Positions 6,594-13,811 of a stretch of 64,000 bases of DNA are shown here, piece by piece; position 1 is the stretch's first letter, and the number at the start of each line of letters is the position of its first letter. A program made the translations under genes and the position numbers. Origin of the DNA: Streptomyces katrae (GTDB taxonomy: Bacteria > Actinomycetota > Actinomycetes > Streptomycetales > Streptomycetaceae); assembly GCF_000717655.1 (NCBI RefSeq), contig NZ_JNZY01000029.1:1-64000 (forward strand). The letters are read 5' to 3'. A model generated the notes under the pieces. It saw only the letters and a program-made list of their open reading frames with translations. It searched no databases and was not told the DNA's origin.

Positions 6594-7343
6594 CTACGAG
6601 GCGAGCCCCGGTACTGGCCGGCCGCCCTCCCATAGGGCGTCCACGTGCTGGGCGAACCGATCGAAGAGCCCGTCGGGCTGCAGCCGGCGCAGGTGCAGCA
6701 TCGGCGACTCGTGCCCGAGGAGGTTCGCGATGTGCGGCGTCACCAGCATCTCGTCGTCGAAGAGGAAGACCGACAGCGCGATGTGGTCGTCCGAGAAGCG
6801 GGCCTCCAGTCCCGGTAGCGGGCCCAACTTCCGCAGCTTGGCCAGCGTCATCTGGATGCGGATGCTGACTGTCAGCGGATCGTCCTCGACCTGCTCGCGC
6901 TTCCGGGTGATCTCCGAGTCCGGGTCACCGAGGATGAACCGCACTTGGCAGCCGGCCTCAGCCTTGGCCCGCAGTCGCTCCGCGGCCTTGGGCTGCTCCT
7001 GCCACAGGAAGTAGCTGGTGTAGCCGGCCATGACGATCCGGCGCCGCGCCCCGTCGATCAGCGATGACCAGACCGTAGGTGGGCACGCGTTCCGGTACGG
7101 GTAGCTCGCCACGATCTCCCGGTCCGGACCGGTCTTGAAGACCTCGCCAGCCGACCTCGGCCACAGCATCTCTGCACTCACCTTCAACGCTTCCGCGACC
7201 CGGAGCTGCGTGCCCTTATGAGGGGCGCGACTGTCCGACCCCAGCCAGCGGTCCACCGTCTTCGGGACCACGTCGACGATACGGGCCAGCTCGTGGCGGG
7301 TCATCCGGGCGTCAACCAGAGCGTCTCTGAGTGCTGTGTTCAC
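6594..7343 (-). CDS. XRE-type regulator with DUF5919-like C-terminal domain
   Basis: A 249-residue protein from the GTG at 7343, which has AGAGGGG a few bases before it. Residues 1-60 are a helix-turn-helix of the XRE class (ALRDALVDARMTRHELARIV, then TVDRWL). From about residue 75 a larger domain (REIVASYPYRNACPPTVWSS; IVMAGYTSYFLW; QVRFILGDPDSE; DDHIALSVFLFDDEMLVTP) matches my memory of DUF5919, which resembles phospholipase-D-like folds without clear catalytic repeats. Such proteins are common orphan regulators in Streptomyces. It is divergent from the small gene at 7433. Its ligand is unknown. Confidence 0.75.
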   Translation of the reverse strand: MNTALRDALVDARMTRHELARIVDVVPKTVDRWLGSDSRAPHKGTQLRVAEALKVSAEMLWPRSAGEVFKTGPDREIVASYPYRNACPPTVWSSLIDGARRRIVMAGYTSYFLWQEQPKAAERLRAKAEAGCQVRFILGDPDSEITRKREQVEDDPLTVSIRIQMTLAKLRKLGPLPGLEARFSDDHIALSVFLFDDEMLVTPHIANLLGHESPMLHLRRLQPDGLFDRFAQHVDALWEGGRPVPGLAS

Positions 7344-7432
7344 GGGTCCCCTCTGGCTGTCTGCGGCGGTAACAGCGACGCTACCGGCGAGGCGTCCCAG
7401 GTGTCCCACAAAGGACGGTAGAAGCGTCCCCC

Positions 7433-7648
7433 ATGGCCGGGCAGAGTACGGGCATGAGCAAGCCCCTTCCCCTCCCGCCAGTCGGGGACCTGTCCGAACA
7501 GCAGGTCCGCGGTACGGCGTGCGTGTACTGCGGCATCCACCTCGGCGCCGGCCCGGCCGTCGACCTCGGCGAGCAACTCGCGCGGGTGGCCGACCTGGCG
7601 GTCCGCTGGTTCCCGCGGGCCTGCCGCCAGCACGGGCGCAACCCATAG
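7433..7648 (+). CDS. small Cys-containing protein divergent from the DUF5919 regulator
   Basis: Up to 71 residues from the ATG at 7433, or 64 from the ATG at 7454; neither has a clear ribosome site. The core reads GTACVYCGIHLGAGPAVDLG and ends WFPRACRQHGRNP. A C-x2-C pair plus a later C-x2-H fits a small zinc-binding fold. Proteins with this TACVYCG pattern occur beside XRE regulators in Streptomyces mobile elements, as far as I recall. A strong terminator follows within 3 bp. Function unknown. Confidence 0.55.
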   Translation: MAGQSTGMSKPLPLPPVGDLSEQQVRGTACVYCGIHLGAGPAVDLGEQLARVADLAVRWFPRACRQHGRNP

Positions 7649-7650
7649 AC

Positions 7651-7686
7651 CCGCCCCTCCCGCAGCGGCGGCAGCGGGAGGGGCGG
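7651..7686 (+). terminator. strong hairpin terminator
   Basis: A 13-bp perfect stem (7651-7663 with 7674-7686) and a 10-nt loop begin 3 bp after the stop at 7648. The stretch 7687-7905 beyond it shows no gene that I can support. Confidence 0.75.
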
Positions 7687-7905
7687 TAACCGGCCAGTGG
7701 GAATGTATTCGGGCGGATAACGATCCGCACGTCAGTTCGAGTCGTCAGGCCCGAACCGATGGGTAGAACATGACCATAGGTGACATATCTGCAGGTGAGG
7801 CGCTCGGAAGGGATGCATAAATCTATGGGACCCCTTTCGCCACATGCATAGGACAGGCACACTGGGGCAACCGCGGTACGTGGCCGAAAGTGGGTACACG
7901 AACGG

Positions 7906-8160
7906 CTACGGAATCAGGTCCCGGACGTGACAGTGAAGGACGGTGGCGATGCGGAGCAGGTGACTGTACCGAGCATCGCCCGTGCCGCCTTCGATGCGCT
8001 GGTACGTGTTGCGTGAGATACCGGCCGCCAGGAAGACCTTCTCCTGGGTGAGGTTGGCGTCCATCCGCATGTTGGCGATACGCATGCCAAGGCGTTCGGC
8101 AGGGGTGAGGGGCGACGGTCTCGCCGCCTCTCGCGCCTGCTGTGGATCCCGGTCGTGCAC
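7906..8160 (-). CDS. XRE-family HTH repressor-like protein
   Basis: An 84-residue protein that is nearly all one helix-turn-helix domain. LGMRIANMRMDANLTQEKVF is followed by LAAGISRNTYQRIEGG, the classic XRE recognition region, and a C-terminal dimer-like helix (YSHLLRIATVLHCHVRDLI). The start is uncertain: the GTG at 8160 is chosen, a TTG at 8166 would add two residues, and neither has a good ribosome site. The minus-strand box TATGAT (8189-8184) sits inside the left arm of the dyad at 8179-8225, so self-repression is likely. The size and position suit a prophage or ICE immunity/control gene. Confidence 0.7.
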   Translation of the reverse strand: MHDRDPQQAREAARPSPLTPAERLGMRIANMRMDANLTQEKVFLAAGISRNTYQRIEGGTGDARYSHLLRIATVLHCHVRDLIP

Positions 8161-8178
8161 CCACAAACGCTGCGGGTT

Positions 8179-8225
8179 TCAAGATCATAAATCAGCCCCA
8201 GGGGTGGGGCTATATCTGATCTTGA
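8179..8225. promoter_or_regulatory. nested dyad, probable operator of the XRE gene
   Basis: Outer arms TCAAGATCA (8179-8187) and TGATCTTGA (8217-8225) are perfect inverted repeats. Inner arms AGCCCC (8194-8199) and GGGGCT (8206-8211) share almost the same centre (about 8202). The minus-strand -10-like TATGAT of the XRE gene overlaps the outer arm. The layout suits an operator, or RNA structure in a divergent transcript. Confidence 0.5.
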
Positions 8226-8345
8226 TGGCCGGTCGACCGACAGATATACCCAAGAGCTCGGCCAGTCGGGTCCCACCCCCGGCTGATGCCGAGGGGCCAC
8301 CCGTAGAGCTGCAGCACCCCATGCGCCGGCTCACGAGTGGCCCCG

Positions 8346-8378
8346 CCGGATGCCCGTCGACGACATACGGGCATCCGG
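8346..8378. repeat. 12-bp stem hairpin (first of three in a row)
   Basis: CCGGATGCCCGT (8346-8357) pairs perfectly with ACGGGCATCCGG (8367-8378) around a 9-nt loop. No T run follows and no gene ends nearby, so it need not be a terminator. Confidence 0.6.
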
Positions 8379-8382
8379 TCCG

Positions 8383-8424
8383 ACGAGTGAACCTCACAAC
8401 GACACTGTTGTGCGAGGCACTCGT
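8383..8424. repeat. nested inverted repeat (second of three)
   Basis: Outer arms ACGAGTG (8383-8389) and CACTCGT (8418-8424) and inner arms CACAAC (8395-8400) and GTTGTG (8407-8412) share one centre at 8403.5. Two co-centred repeats of this kind are unlikely to arise by chance. Confidence 0.55.
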
Positions 8425-8435
8425 TGGCCTAGATG

Positions 8436-8484
8436 CCGAAGCCGGGCGGCTCCATACCCCTCCAGGTATGCCGCCCGGCTTCGG
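8436..8484. repeat. 15-bp stem hairpin with inner stem (third of three)
   Basis: A perfect 15-bp stem (8436-8450 with 8470-8484) carries an inner 5-bp stem, ATACC (8454-8458) with GGTAT (8465-8469). It could end minus-strand transcription from terD, whose stop is at 8557, or belong to an attachment or origin region. Confidence 0.6.
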
Positions 8485-8556
8485 TCTGTCCGTCCCCAGT
8501 GGGAAACGACTGGGAAATAAAACCAGGGAGCAGGCTCGAATCGGCTCCAATTAGCT

Positions 8557-9855
8557 CTAAAAAACTCTAGGCCGTGTTTCGTGGCCAAGTAGAACTAAGG
8601 GCGACCTGGCGGCCCGGCGAGTCACCCTCATCCACCCTCTCAACTTCAAGCGCTTCCCAGCTAGGAGTGCTGACCTGCGGAAACTCAGAGTGCCTGCGAG
8701 CCGGGCTGGACCATCCCGCGTACTGTGCGCGACTTCACAAAGTCTCCGATCGCCGTCATCTCCCATTCGCCCGAGAACTGGCTTGGCGACCTCGGTGAAC
8801 TTCTGGCCGGAGAAGGAGTTGACCGTGAAGACCAGGCCCGTGGCCTCGGCGGGCAGCCGGCCCAGGTCCACGACGATCACCTCGTCGTCCCCGGCGCCCT
8901 CACCGGTGAGGTTGTCGCCCGAGTGCTTGATGGCGCCGCCCAGGATGGACAGCTTGCCGAAGTAGCAGCTGTCGATGTGGTTGCGCTGCGGGCCGTACGC
9001 GATGACGGAGGCGTCGAGGTCGATGTCCCGGCCGCGGAACGCCGGCTCCCAGCCCAGGCCCATCTTCACCTGGGAGAGCAGCGGGCGGCCGTTCTTGACC
9101 AGGGAGACGGTCTGGTTCTTCTGGAGGCTGACCCGGCCCTTGTCGAGGTTGATCTTCCCGGTGCCGGCGGCGGCAGGAGCCGCGGTCGGCGGCGCGGGCG
9201 GGGCGGGCGGGGCCGCGGGGGTCGTGGGAGCGCTCGGCCAGGAGGAGGCGGACGGGGCGGACGGTGCCGGCGGGGTCTGACCCCAGACCGGGGTCGAAGG
9301 GGTGACCGGGGCGGCAGGGGCCTGCGGGGCGGCCGCGGACGGCGGGGCGGGCTCCTCGTCCACGGAGACCCCGAAGTCGGTCGCGATCCCGGCGAGGCCG
9401 TTGGCGTACCCCTGGCCGACCGCGCGCACCTTCCACACGCCGCCGCGCTGGTAGACCTCGACGACCACGAGTGCGGTCTCGGTGCCCAGCTGCGGAGGGG
9501 TGAACGTGGCGATCACCGCGCCGCTGTCCGCATGGCGCACGGTGGCAGTGGGCTCGATGCCCTGGAAGGTCTGACCTGCGGCGTCGGGACTGGCCGTGAC
9601 CACGATCCGCTCGATGCCCGGCGGCAGCGCGCCCGTGTCCACCGTGATCGAGTCCGGCGCCGCCCCACCGCCGGACCGGTGGCTGACGCCGGGCCCGGAC
9701 GGCTGGTTGTAGAAGATGAAGTCGGCGTCGGAACGCACCTTGCCGTCCGCCGCGAGGAGGAGTCCCGACACGTCGAGCCGCACCGGGGCAGCCACGTCCA
9801 CCGTCACACGGACGGTGTTGAGCGGCAGGTTGGAACCTGGGGTCATAGCGGTCAT
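8557..9855 (-). CDS. tandem TerD-domain protein, 3' end deleted and frameshifted
   Basis: The frame codes for 432 residues from the ATG at 9855 (or 9846). Residues 1-160 are a first TerD domain and residues 160-225 a proline/alanine linker. Residues about 226-358 are a second TerD domain (INLDKGRVSLQKNQTVSLVK; DDEVIVVDLGRLP; NSFSGQKFTEVAK). TerD proteins bind calcium and act in stress and tellurite-resistance complexes. After FTEVAK the frame breaks. The expected end of the domain is absent, the last 74 residues are unlike TerD, and the true C-terminus is found out of frame at 8780-8685. The second domain therefore lacks its final strands, and the protein may be unstable. The first domain looks intact. 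It follows the gene at 9909-10130 on the same strand. Confidence 0.75.
   Translation of the reverse strand: MTAMTPGSNLPLNTVRVTVDVAAPVRLDVSGLLLAADGKVRSDADFIFYNQPSGPGVSHRSGGGAAPDSITVDTGALPPGIERIVVTASPDAAGQTFQGIEPTATVRHADSGAVIATFTPPQLGTETALVVVEVYQRGGVWKVRAVGQGYANGLAGIATDFGVSVDEEPAPPSAAAPQAPAAPVTPSTPVWGQTPPAPSAPSASSWPSAPTTPAAPPAPPAPPTAAPAAAGTGKINLDKGRVSLQKNQTVSLVKNGRPLLSQVKMGLGWEPAFRGRDIDLDASVIAYGPQRNHIDSCYFGKLSILGGAIKHSGDNLTGEGAGDDEVIVVDLGRLPAEATGLVFTVNSFSGQKFTEVAKPVLGRMGDDGDRRLCEVAHSTRDGPARLAGTLSFRRSALLAGKRLKLRGWMRVTRRAARSPLVLLGHETRPRVF
8685..8780 (-). pseudogene. out-of-frame remnant of the TerD C-terminus
   Basis: Starting at 8780, one base past the AAG codon of FTEVAK, the minus strand reads QFSGEWEMTAIGDFVKSRTV and ends MVQPGSQAL with a TGA at 8685-8687. 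This is the usual C-terminal end of the second TerD domain in Streptomyces tandem TerD proteins, as I recall the family. Roughly 35 codons that normally lie between FTEVAK and QFSGEW are missing. The junction (8781) is also shifted by one base. Confidence 0.7.
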
Positions 9856-9908
9856 GCCGGGAGAACGACCGGAGGGCCTTTGCCGTTCCCTTACCCTCGC
9901 CGCGGATT

Positions 9909-10130
9909 TCAGCGACGGTTGCGGGGGTGGTTCCTGGCCGTGCGCTCGTTGACGAACTTGTAGGCACCCGTCCAGCGGGCCATCACGAGCTGCGCGTCGC
10001 CCGATTCCACCTCGGCGAGGAACTTCTCGGCCCGCCCGCCCCGCAGGGTGCTCGCGGCCCGCCCCTGGTGCGTGATGACCACGCTGTTGGCGCTGCGCTG
10101 TTCGTACGTGAATCCGTGCGGTCTCGGCAT
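9909..10130 (-). CDS. conserved small actinobacterial protein
   Basis: A basic 73-residue protein (MPRPHGFTYEQRSANSVVIT; GRAASTLRGGRAEKFLAEVE; then MARWTGAYKFVNERTARNHP). The pattern of beta strands, a helix and a W-x-G-x-Y-K-x-GNER-like end recurs in many Streptomyces small proteins of unknown function. It lies 53 bp upstream of the TerD gene on the same strand and may be co-transcribed with it. No catalytic motif or membrane segment is visible. Presence as a gene is well supported; function is unknown. Confidence 0.7.
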   Translation of the reverse strand: MPRPHGFTYEQRSANSVVITHQGRAASTLRGGRAEKFLAEVESGDAQLVMARWTGAYKFVNERTARNHPRNRR

Positions 10131-10241
10131 GACCGGCAGCCTGCCCCGCGGCGGGCCGGGCGGGCAACGGGTTTAACGGGTCTGCGGCGCGGGGGGCGGG
10201 CGGGCCGGGCCGTGGGCGGGCCGGGCCCGCCGCGGCGCGCC

Positions 10242-11765
10242 TCAGGCGCCGGTGACGCGGCGCGGCAGCCCCAGCGGGTTCGCCTCGCGCAGCTCCGCCG
10301 GCAGCAGCGGGTCCGGCACGGACTGGTAGGCCACCGGCCGCAGCCAGCGCTCGATGGCGGTCCCGCCGACCGAGGTGGAGTGCGAGGTCGCCGCCGGGTA
10401 CGGGCCGCCGTGGTGCTGGGCCGGGGCCACAGCGACCCCGGTCGGCCAGCCGTTGACCACGATGCGCCCGGCCAGCGCCGTGACCTGCGCGATCAGCTCC
10501 GCCGCCGGGCCCGGACCGCCGTCGGCCTCGGCCGCGGACAGCTGGAGCGTGGCGCTCAGGTTGCCGGGGAGCAGGCCGAGCACCGACCGCGCCTCGCCCT
10601 GGTCGGCGTACCGGACGACCACGGTCACCGGGCCGAAGCACTCCTCGAGCAGCACCTCGTAGGCGCCGCCCGCGAGGAGGGTCCCGGCCGGCACGGTGAG
10701 GAAGCCCGCGCCCACGGTGTGCTCGCCGCCGGAACCCGGGGTGACGGGCGCGTCGACGCCGGGCAGTGCGGCCCGCTCGCGCACGCCCGAGATGAAGTTC
10801 TCCCGCATCCGGTGGTCGAGCAGGACCCCCGGCTCGGTCTCGCCGAGGGCCTTCGTCAGCGCGCCGGCGAACCGGTCGCCGTCCGCGCCCTCGGGGACCA
10901 GGACCAGGCCCGGCTTGACGCAGAACTGGCCGACCCCGAGCGTGACCGAGCCCGCGAGCCCGGCGGCGATCTCCTCGGCGCGCTCGGCGGCGGCCGCCGG
11001 GGTGACCACGACGGGGTTGAGGGAGCCGAGTTCGCCGTGGAACGGGATGGGGACGGGACGGGCGGCGGCCGCGTCGAACAGCGCCCGCCCGCCCCGGATG
11101 GAACCGGTGAATCCGGCGGCGGAGACGTGGGGGTGGCGGATCAGCTCCAGGCCCGCGTCGAACCCGTGGACGACGGAGACCACGTCGGCCGGCAGCCCCG
11201 TCGCCACCGCCGCCCGGCGCAGCAGCGAGGCGCACAGCTCGGAGGTGGCCGGGTGGTCGGGGTGCGCCTTGACGACCACCGGGCAGCCGGCGGCCAGCGC
11301 ACTCGCGGTGTCCCCGCCGGGGACGGAGAACGCGAGCGGGAAGTTGGAGGCGGCGTAGACCGCGACCACGCCCAGCGGCACCTTGTAGCGGCGCAGTTCG
11401 GGGCGCGGCGGGACGGCGGCGGCGTCGGCGCGGTCGATGCGGACGTCGAGGTAGGAGCCCTCGTCCACGGCGTCGGCGAAGGCCCGCAGCTGGCCGGTGG
11501 TGCGGGCGAGCTCGCCGGTGAGCCGGCCCGGCCCGAGGGCGGTCTCGGCGTCGGCGGCCTCGATCACGTGGTCGGCGGCCTCGTCGAGCAGCTCGGCGGC
11601 CGCGCGCAGGAAGGCCGCGCGGGCGGTGCGGTCGGCGAGCGGGCCGCGGGCCGCGTGGGCGGCGCGTACGGCCTCGTCCACCTCATGGGATGTGGCTTCC
11701 ACCGCAACCTGCTCGCGCTGCTTCCCGGTGCGGGGGTCCACACTCCAGACTGGTGTTGCTGCCAT
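10242..11765 (-). CDS. alpha-ketoglutaric semialdehyde dehydrogenase (NADP+ aldehyde dehydrogenase)
   Basis: A 507-residue aldehyde dehydrogenase of the 2,5-dioxovalerate dehydrogenase group, which oxidises alpha-ketoglutarate semialdehyde to alpha-ketoglutarate at the end of sugar-acid or hydroxyproline breakdown. Visible motifs are the cofactor-binding ASNFPLAFSVPGGD, the glutamate in FHGELGSLNPV, the catalytic cysteine in GQFCVKPG, and a late EECFGPVTVVV. Length and the missing second glycine motif fit this subgroup rather than betaine or lactaldehyde dehydrogenases. It is divergent from an IclR regulator at 11913, with an 18-bp palindrome between them, so it is likely a regulated catabolic enzyme. 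The upstream pathway genes are not in the window. Confidence 0.85.
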   Translation of the reverse strand: MAATPVWSVDPRTGKQREQVAVEATSHEVDEAVRAAHAARGPLADRTARAAFLRAAAELLDEAADHVIEAADAETALGPGRLTGELARTTGQLRAFADAVDEGSYLDVRIDRADAAAVPPRPELRRYKVPLGVVAVYAASNFPLAFSVPGGDTASALAAGCPVVVKAHPDHPATSELCASLLRRAAVATGLPADVVSVVHGFDAGLELIRHPHVSAAGFTGSIRGGRALFDAAAARPVPIPFHGELGSLNPVVVTPAAAAERAEEIAAGLAGSVTLGVGQFCVKPGLVLVPEGADGDRFAGALTKALGETEPGVLLDHRMRENFISGVRERAALPGVDAPVTPGSGGEHTVGAGFLTVPAGTLLAGGAYEVLLEECFGPVTVVVRYADQGEARSVLGLLPGNLSATLQLSAAEADGGPGPAAELIAQVTALAGRIVVNGWPTGVAVAPAQHHGGPYPAATSHSTSVGGTAIERWLRPVAYQSVPDPLLPAELREANPLGLPRRVTGA

Positions 11766-11804
11766 GGCGCACTGCCTCCTGGATCTACGCTGACCCGCGC
11801 GGTG

Positions 11805-11822
11805 GCGTTCAGTATTCTGAAC
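11805..11822. promoter_or_regulatory. 18-bp palindrome, probable IclR operator
   Basis: CGTTCAG and CTGAACG flank TATT in a perfect palindrome, 39 bp from the dehydrogenase start and 90 bp from the IclR start. IclR regulators typically bind such short dyads between divergent genes. The TATT centre may also be part of the dehydrogenase promoter. Confidence 0.6.
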
Positions 11823-11912
11823 GTCGTTCCGATGGATGAATGATCACATCCGCTCCGGACTCTATTTCCGGGTCTTCCGCGTTGACAAGAGACAAGAGGG
11901 GCAAGAAGGCGA

Positions 11913-12725
11913 ATGACCACGACTGAGCCGGACCGGTCCGCCGCGGAACCGGAGGGGCCGGGGGGCCCGGGTGCACCGGCGGCCGTCAAATCGGCCGTCC
12001 GCACGGTCCTGTTGCTGGAGCACTTCGCGGCGCGCCCCGGACTGCACAGCCTGGCCGACATCCAGCACGACCTCTCGCTGCCCAAGTCGAGCCTCTACAT
12101 GCTGCTGCGCACGCTGGTGAACCTGGGGTGGGTGGAGACGGACGCGACGGGCACGCGGTACGGCATCGGCGTGCGGGCCCTGCTCGTCGGCAGCTCGTAC
12201 ATCGACGGGGACGAGGTCGTCGCCGCGGCCCGGCCGACCCTGGACCGGCTCTCCGACGACACCACCGAGACCATCCACCTGGCCCGGATGGACGGCACGA
12301 GCGTCGTCTACCTGGCCACCCGCCAGTCCCAGCACTACCTGCGGCCGTTCACCCGCGTCGGGCGGCGGCTGCCCGTGCACTCGACGGCGCTGGGCAAGGC
12401 CCTGCTGGCGACCCACTCCGACGAGGAGGTACGGGCGCTCCTGCCGCGGCGGCTCGAGGCGGTCACCGAGCACACGATCACCGACCGGGAGCGGCTCGTC
12501 GACGAGTTGGGGCTGGTTCGGGAGCAGGGCTACGCGGTGGACCGCGAGGAGAACACGCTCGGGCTGCGCTGTTTCGGGGTGGCGGTGCCGTACCGGACGC
12601 CGGCGCGGGATGCGGTGAGCTGCTCGGTGCCGGTGGCCCGGCTGACGGCGGGCCACGAGCAGAAGATCAAGGCGGCGCTGTTCGAGGCGCGGGACCGGCT
12701 GTCGGTGGCGACCCGCCGCATGTGA
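11913..12725 (+). CDS. IclR-family transcriptional regulator
   Basis: A 270-residue regulator. After a Pro/Gly-rich N-terminus (1-22) there is a winged helix-turn-helix (about 25-85: KSAVRTVLLLEHFAARPGLH, LADIQHDLSLPKSSLYMLLR). The IclR effector domain follows (about 95-265: RLSDDTTETIHLARMDGTSV; RLPVHSTALGKALLA; GYAVDREENTLGLRCFGVAV; ISCSVPVARLT-like end). The ATG at 11913 has AGAAGG upstream, and a TTGACA box is at 11882. It probably senses a sugar acid or keto-acid intermediate and controls the divergent semialdehyde dehydrogenase through the palindrome at 11805-11822. The ligand is unknown. Confidence 0.9.
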   Translation: MTTTEPDRSAAEPEGPGGPGAPAAVKSAVRTVLLLEHFAARPGLHSLADIQHDLSLPKSSLYMLLRTLVNLGWVETDATGTRYGIGVRALLVGSSYIDGDEVVAAARPTLDRLSDDTTETIHLARMDGTSVVYLATRQSQHYLRPFTRVGRRLPVHSTALGKALLATHSDEEVRALLPRRLEAVTEHTITDRERLVDELGLVREQGYAVDREENTLGLRCFGVAVPYRTPARDAVSCSVPVARLTAGHEQKIKAALFEARDRLSVATRRM

Positions 12726-12744
12726 GGCGGTGGACGGGGAGGTT

Positions 12745-12764
12745 CCTCCCCCGGGCGGGGGAGG
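12745..12764 (+). terminator. hairpin terminator after iclR
   Basis: CCTCCCCCG (12745-12753) pairs with CGGGGGAGG (12756-12764) around a 2-nt loop; the last pair may open. It lies 20 bp after the IclR stop. Confidence 0.55.
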
Positions 12765-12818
12765 CGGTTCCCCTTCACGGGGGAGGTGGCGGGGCGGGGG
12801 GCACGGGACCGTTGAGTC

Positions 12819-13811
12819 ATGAACACACGAGCGGTGAACACGGACGAGACGACGTACGCAGCCCGGCCGTCGGCCCCCGGCCCGGGGGGCGGGCGGAAGG
12901 CCCTGCAGGTGGTGGCCCTGGCCGCCACCGTGCCGTATCTGGTACTCAAGGCCGCCTGGCTGTCGGGGAGCCGGGCCGGAATCCCCGACGGCAGCCCGCT
13001 GCTGGAGCCGGGGGTGTTCCTCACCGCTGCCAATGCGGTCACGCTGGCCATGGACGCGAGCGTGATCCTGCTCGCCCTGGTCCTCACCAGACCCTGGGGG
13101 ATGCGGGTGCCTCCCCGGCTGCTCACGGTCCCCGCGTTCGTCGCCACCGGGCTGCTCACGCCGATCCTCACCGCGTTCCCGCTCCAACTGCTCATACGGG
13201 CGGCGGGCCAGGGCGTGTCGGCGCCCGCCGGGGAGGCGGCGCGGCCCTTCCTCGACTCCTGGGTGTTCACCGTCGTCTACACCGGTTTCACCGTCCAAGG
13301 GCTCGCCCTGGCCGGGCTGTTCGTGCCCTATGCGCGGGAGCGCTGGGGGCGGCGATGGCAGGGCGTGCTGGGCCGCGGGCTCCCGCCATCCACGGGGGTG
13401 GTGGCGGGAGCCGCGGCGGCGGGCGGCGTGCTGGTCGCAGCCGTGCACGCGTACTGGGCCTTCGGCGGAACGGCGGGTTTGAGCGCGGATCAGGCGGCCG
13501 CCCGCACGGCGACGGCAGGCGTGGTGTCCGGAGTGCACGCGATATGCGTGCTCGCCGCCGCCGTGGGGGCGCTGCTGCTGGTCCGGGGCGGGAGCCGGCG
13601 GGCGTGGTGGCCGCTGGCCCTCACGTGGGTCGGCTCTGCCGCGGCCCTGACCTGGGGGCTGTGGCCCCTGGTCGCCTCGCTGGGGCCGCAGCTCGACGGC
13701 GGCGAACCGGCCTCCGCGGCAGTTCAGTTGATCTACGCTGGTCAGATGATCACCGGACTCGCCGCCGCCACCGTGCTCATACGGTTCCTCACCTCTCGCC
13801 GCGAGGGGTGA
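12819..13811 (+). CDS. multi-pass membrane protein of a two-component operon
   Basis: A 330-residue protein with about eight membrane helices after a short hydrophilic N-terminus, with clear segments near residues 28-45, 68-88, 98-118, 140-165, 188-208, 230-250, 260-280 and 298-318. No transporter or enzyme motif is seen. Its stop (TGA, 13809-13811) overlaps the ATG of the sensor kinase, so production is translationally coupled to the kinase and the regulator. Membrane proteins in this setting often modulate or supply the signal for the kinase. That is inference, and the family is not recognised. Confidence 0.65.
   Translation: MNTRAVNTDETTYAARPSAPGPGGGRKALQVVALAATVPYLVLKAAWLSGSRAGIPDGSPLLEPGVFLTAANAVTLAMDASVILLALVLTRPWGMRVPPRLLTVPAFVATGLLTPILTAFPLQLLIRAAGQGVSAPAGEAARPFLDSWVFTVVYTGFTVQGLALAGLFVPYARERWGRRWQGVLGRGLPPSTGVVAGAAAAGGVLVAAVHAYWAFGGTAGLSADQAAARTATAGVVSGVHAICVLAAAVGALLLVRGGSRRAWWPLALTWVGSAAALTWGLWPLVASLGPQLDGGEPASAAVQLIYAGQMITGLAAATVLIRFLTSRREG

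Noticed and set aside
8225..8554. Plus-strand open frame of 109 codons after the XRE operator
   Set aside because: It runs through three hairpins, has no ribosome site and no domain-like composition; the repeats explain the sequence better.
8490..8570. tRNA 3'-end-like sequence (GATTCGAGCC on the minus strand) as an attachment site
   Set aside because: No cloverleaf can be drawn and there is no second copy near the left border.
61..8800. Direct repeat marking attL and attR
   Set aside because: Comparison of both border regions by eye gave only matches of about 7 bp, which is chance level.
10242..11843. Long plus-strand open frame opposite the aldehyde dehydrogenase
   Set aside because: The minus-strand frame has complete aldehyde dehydrogenase motifs; the opposite frame has none.
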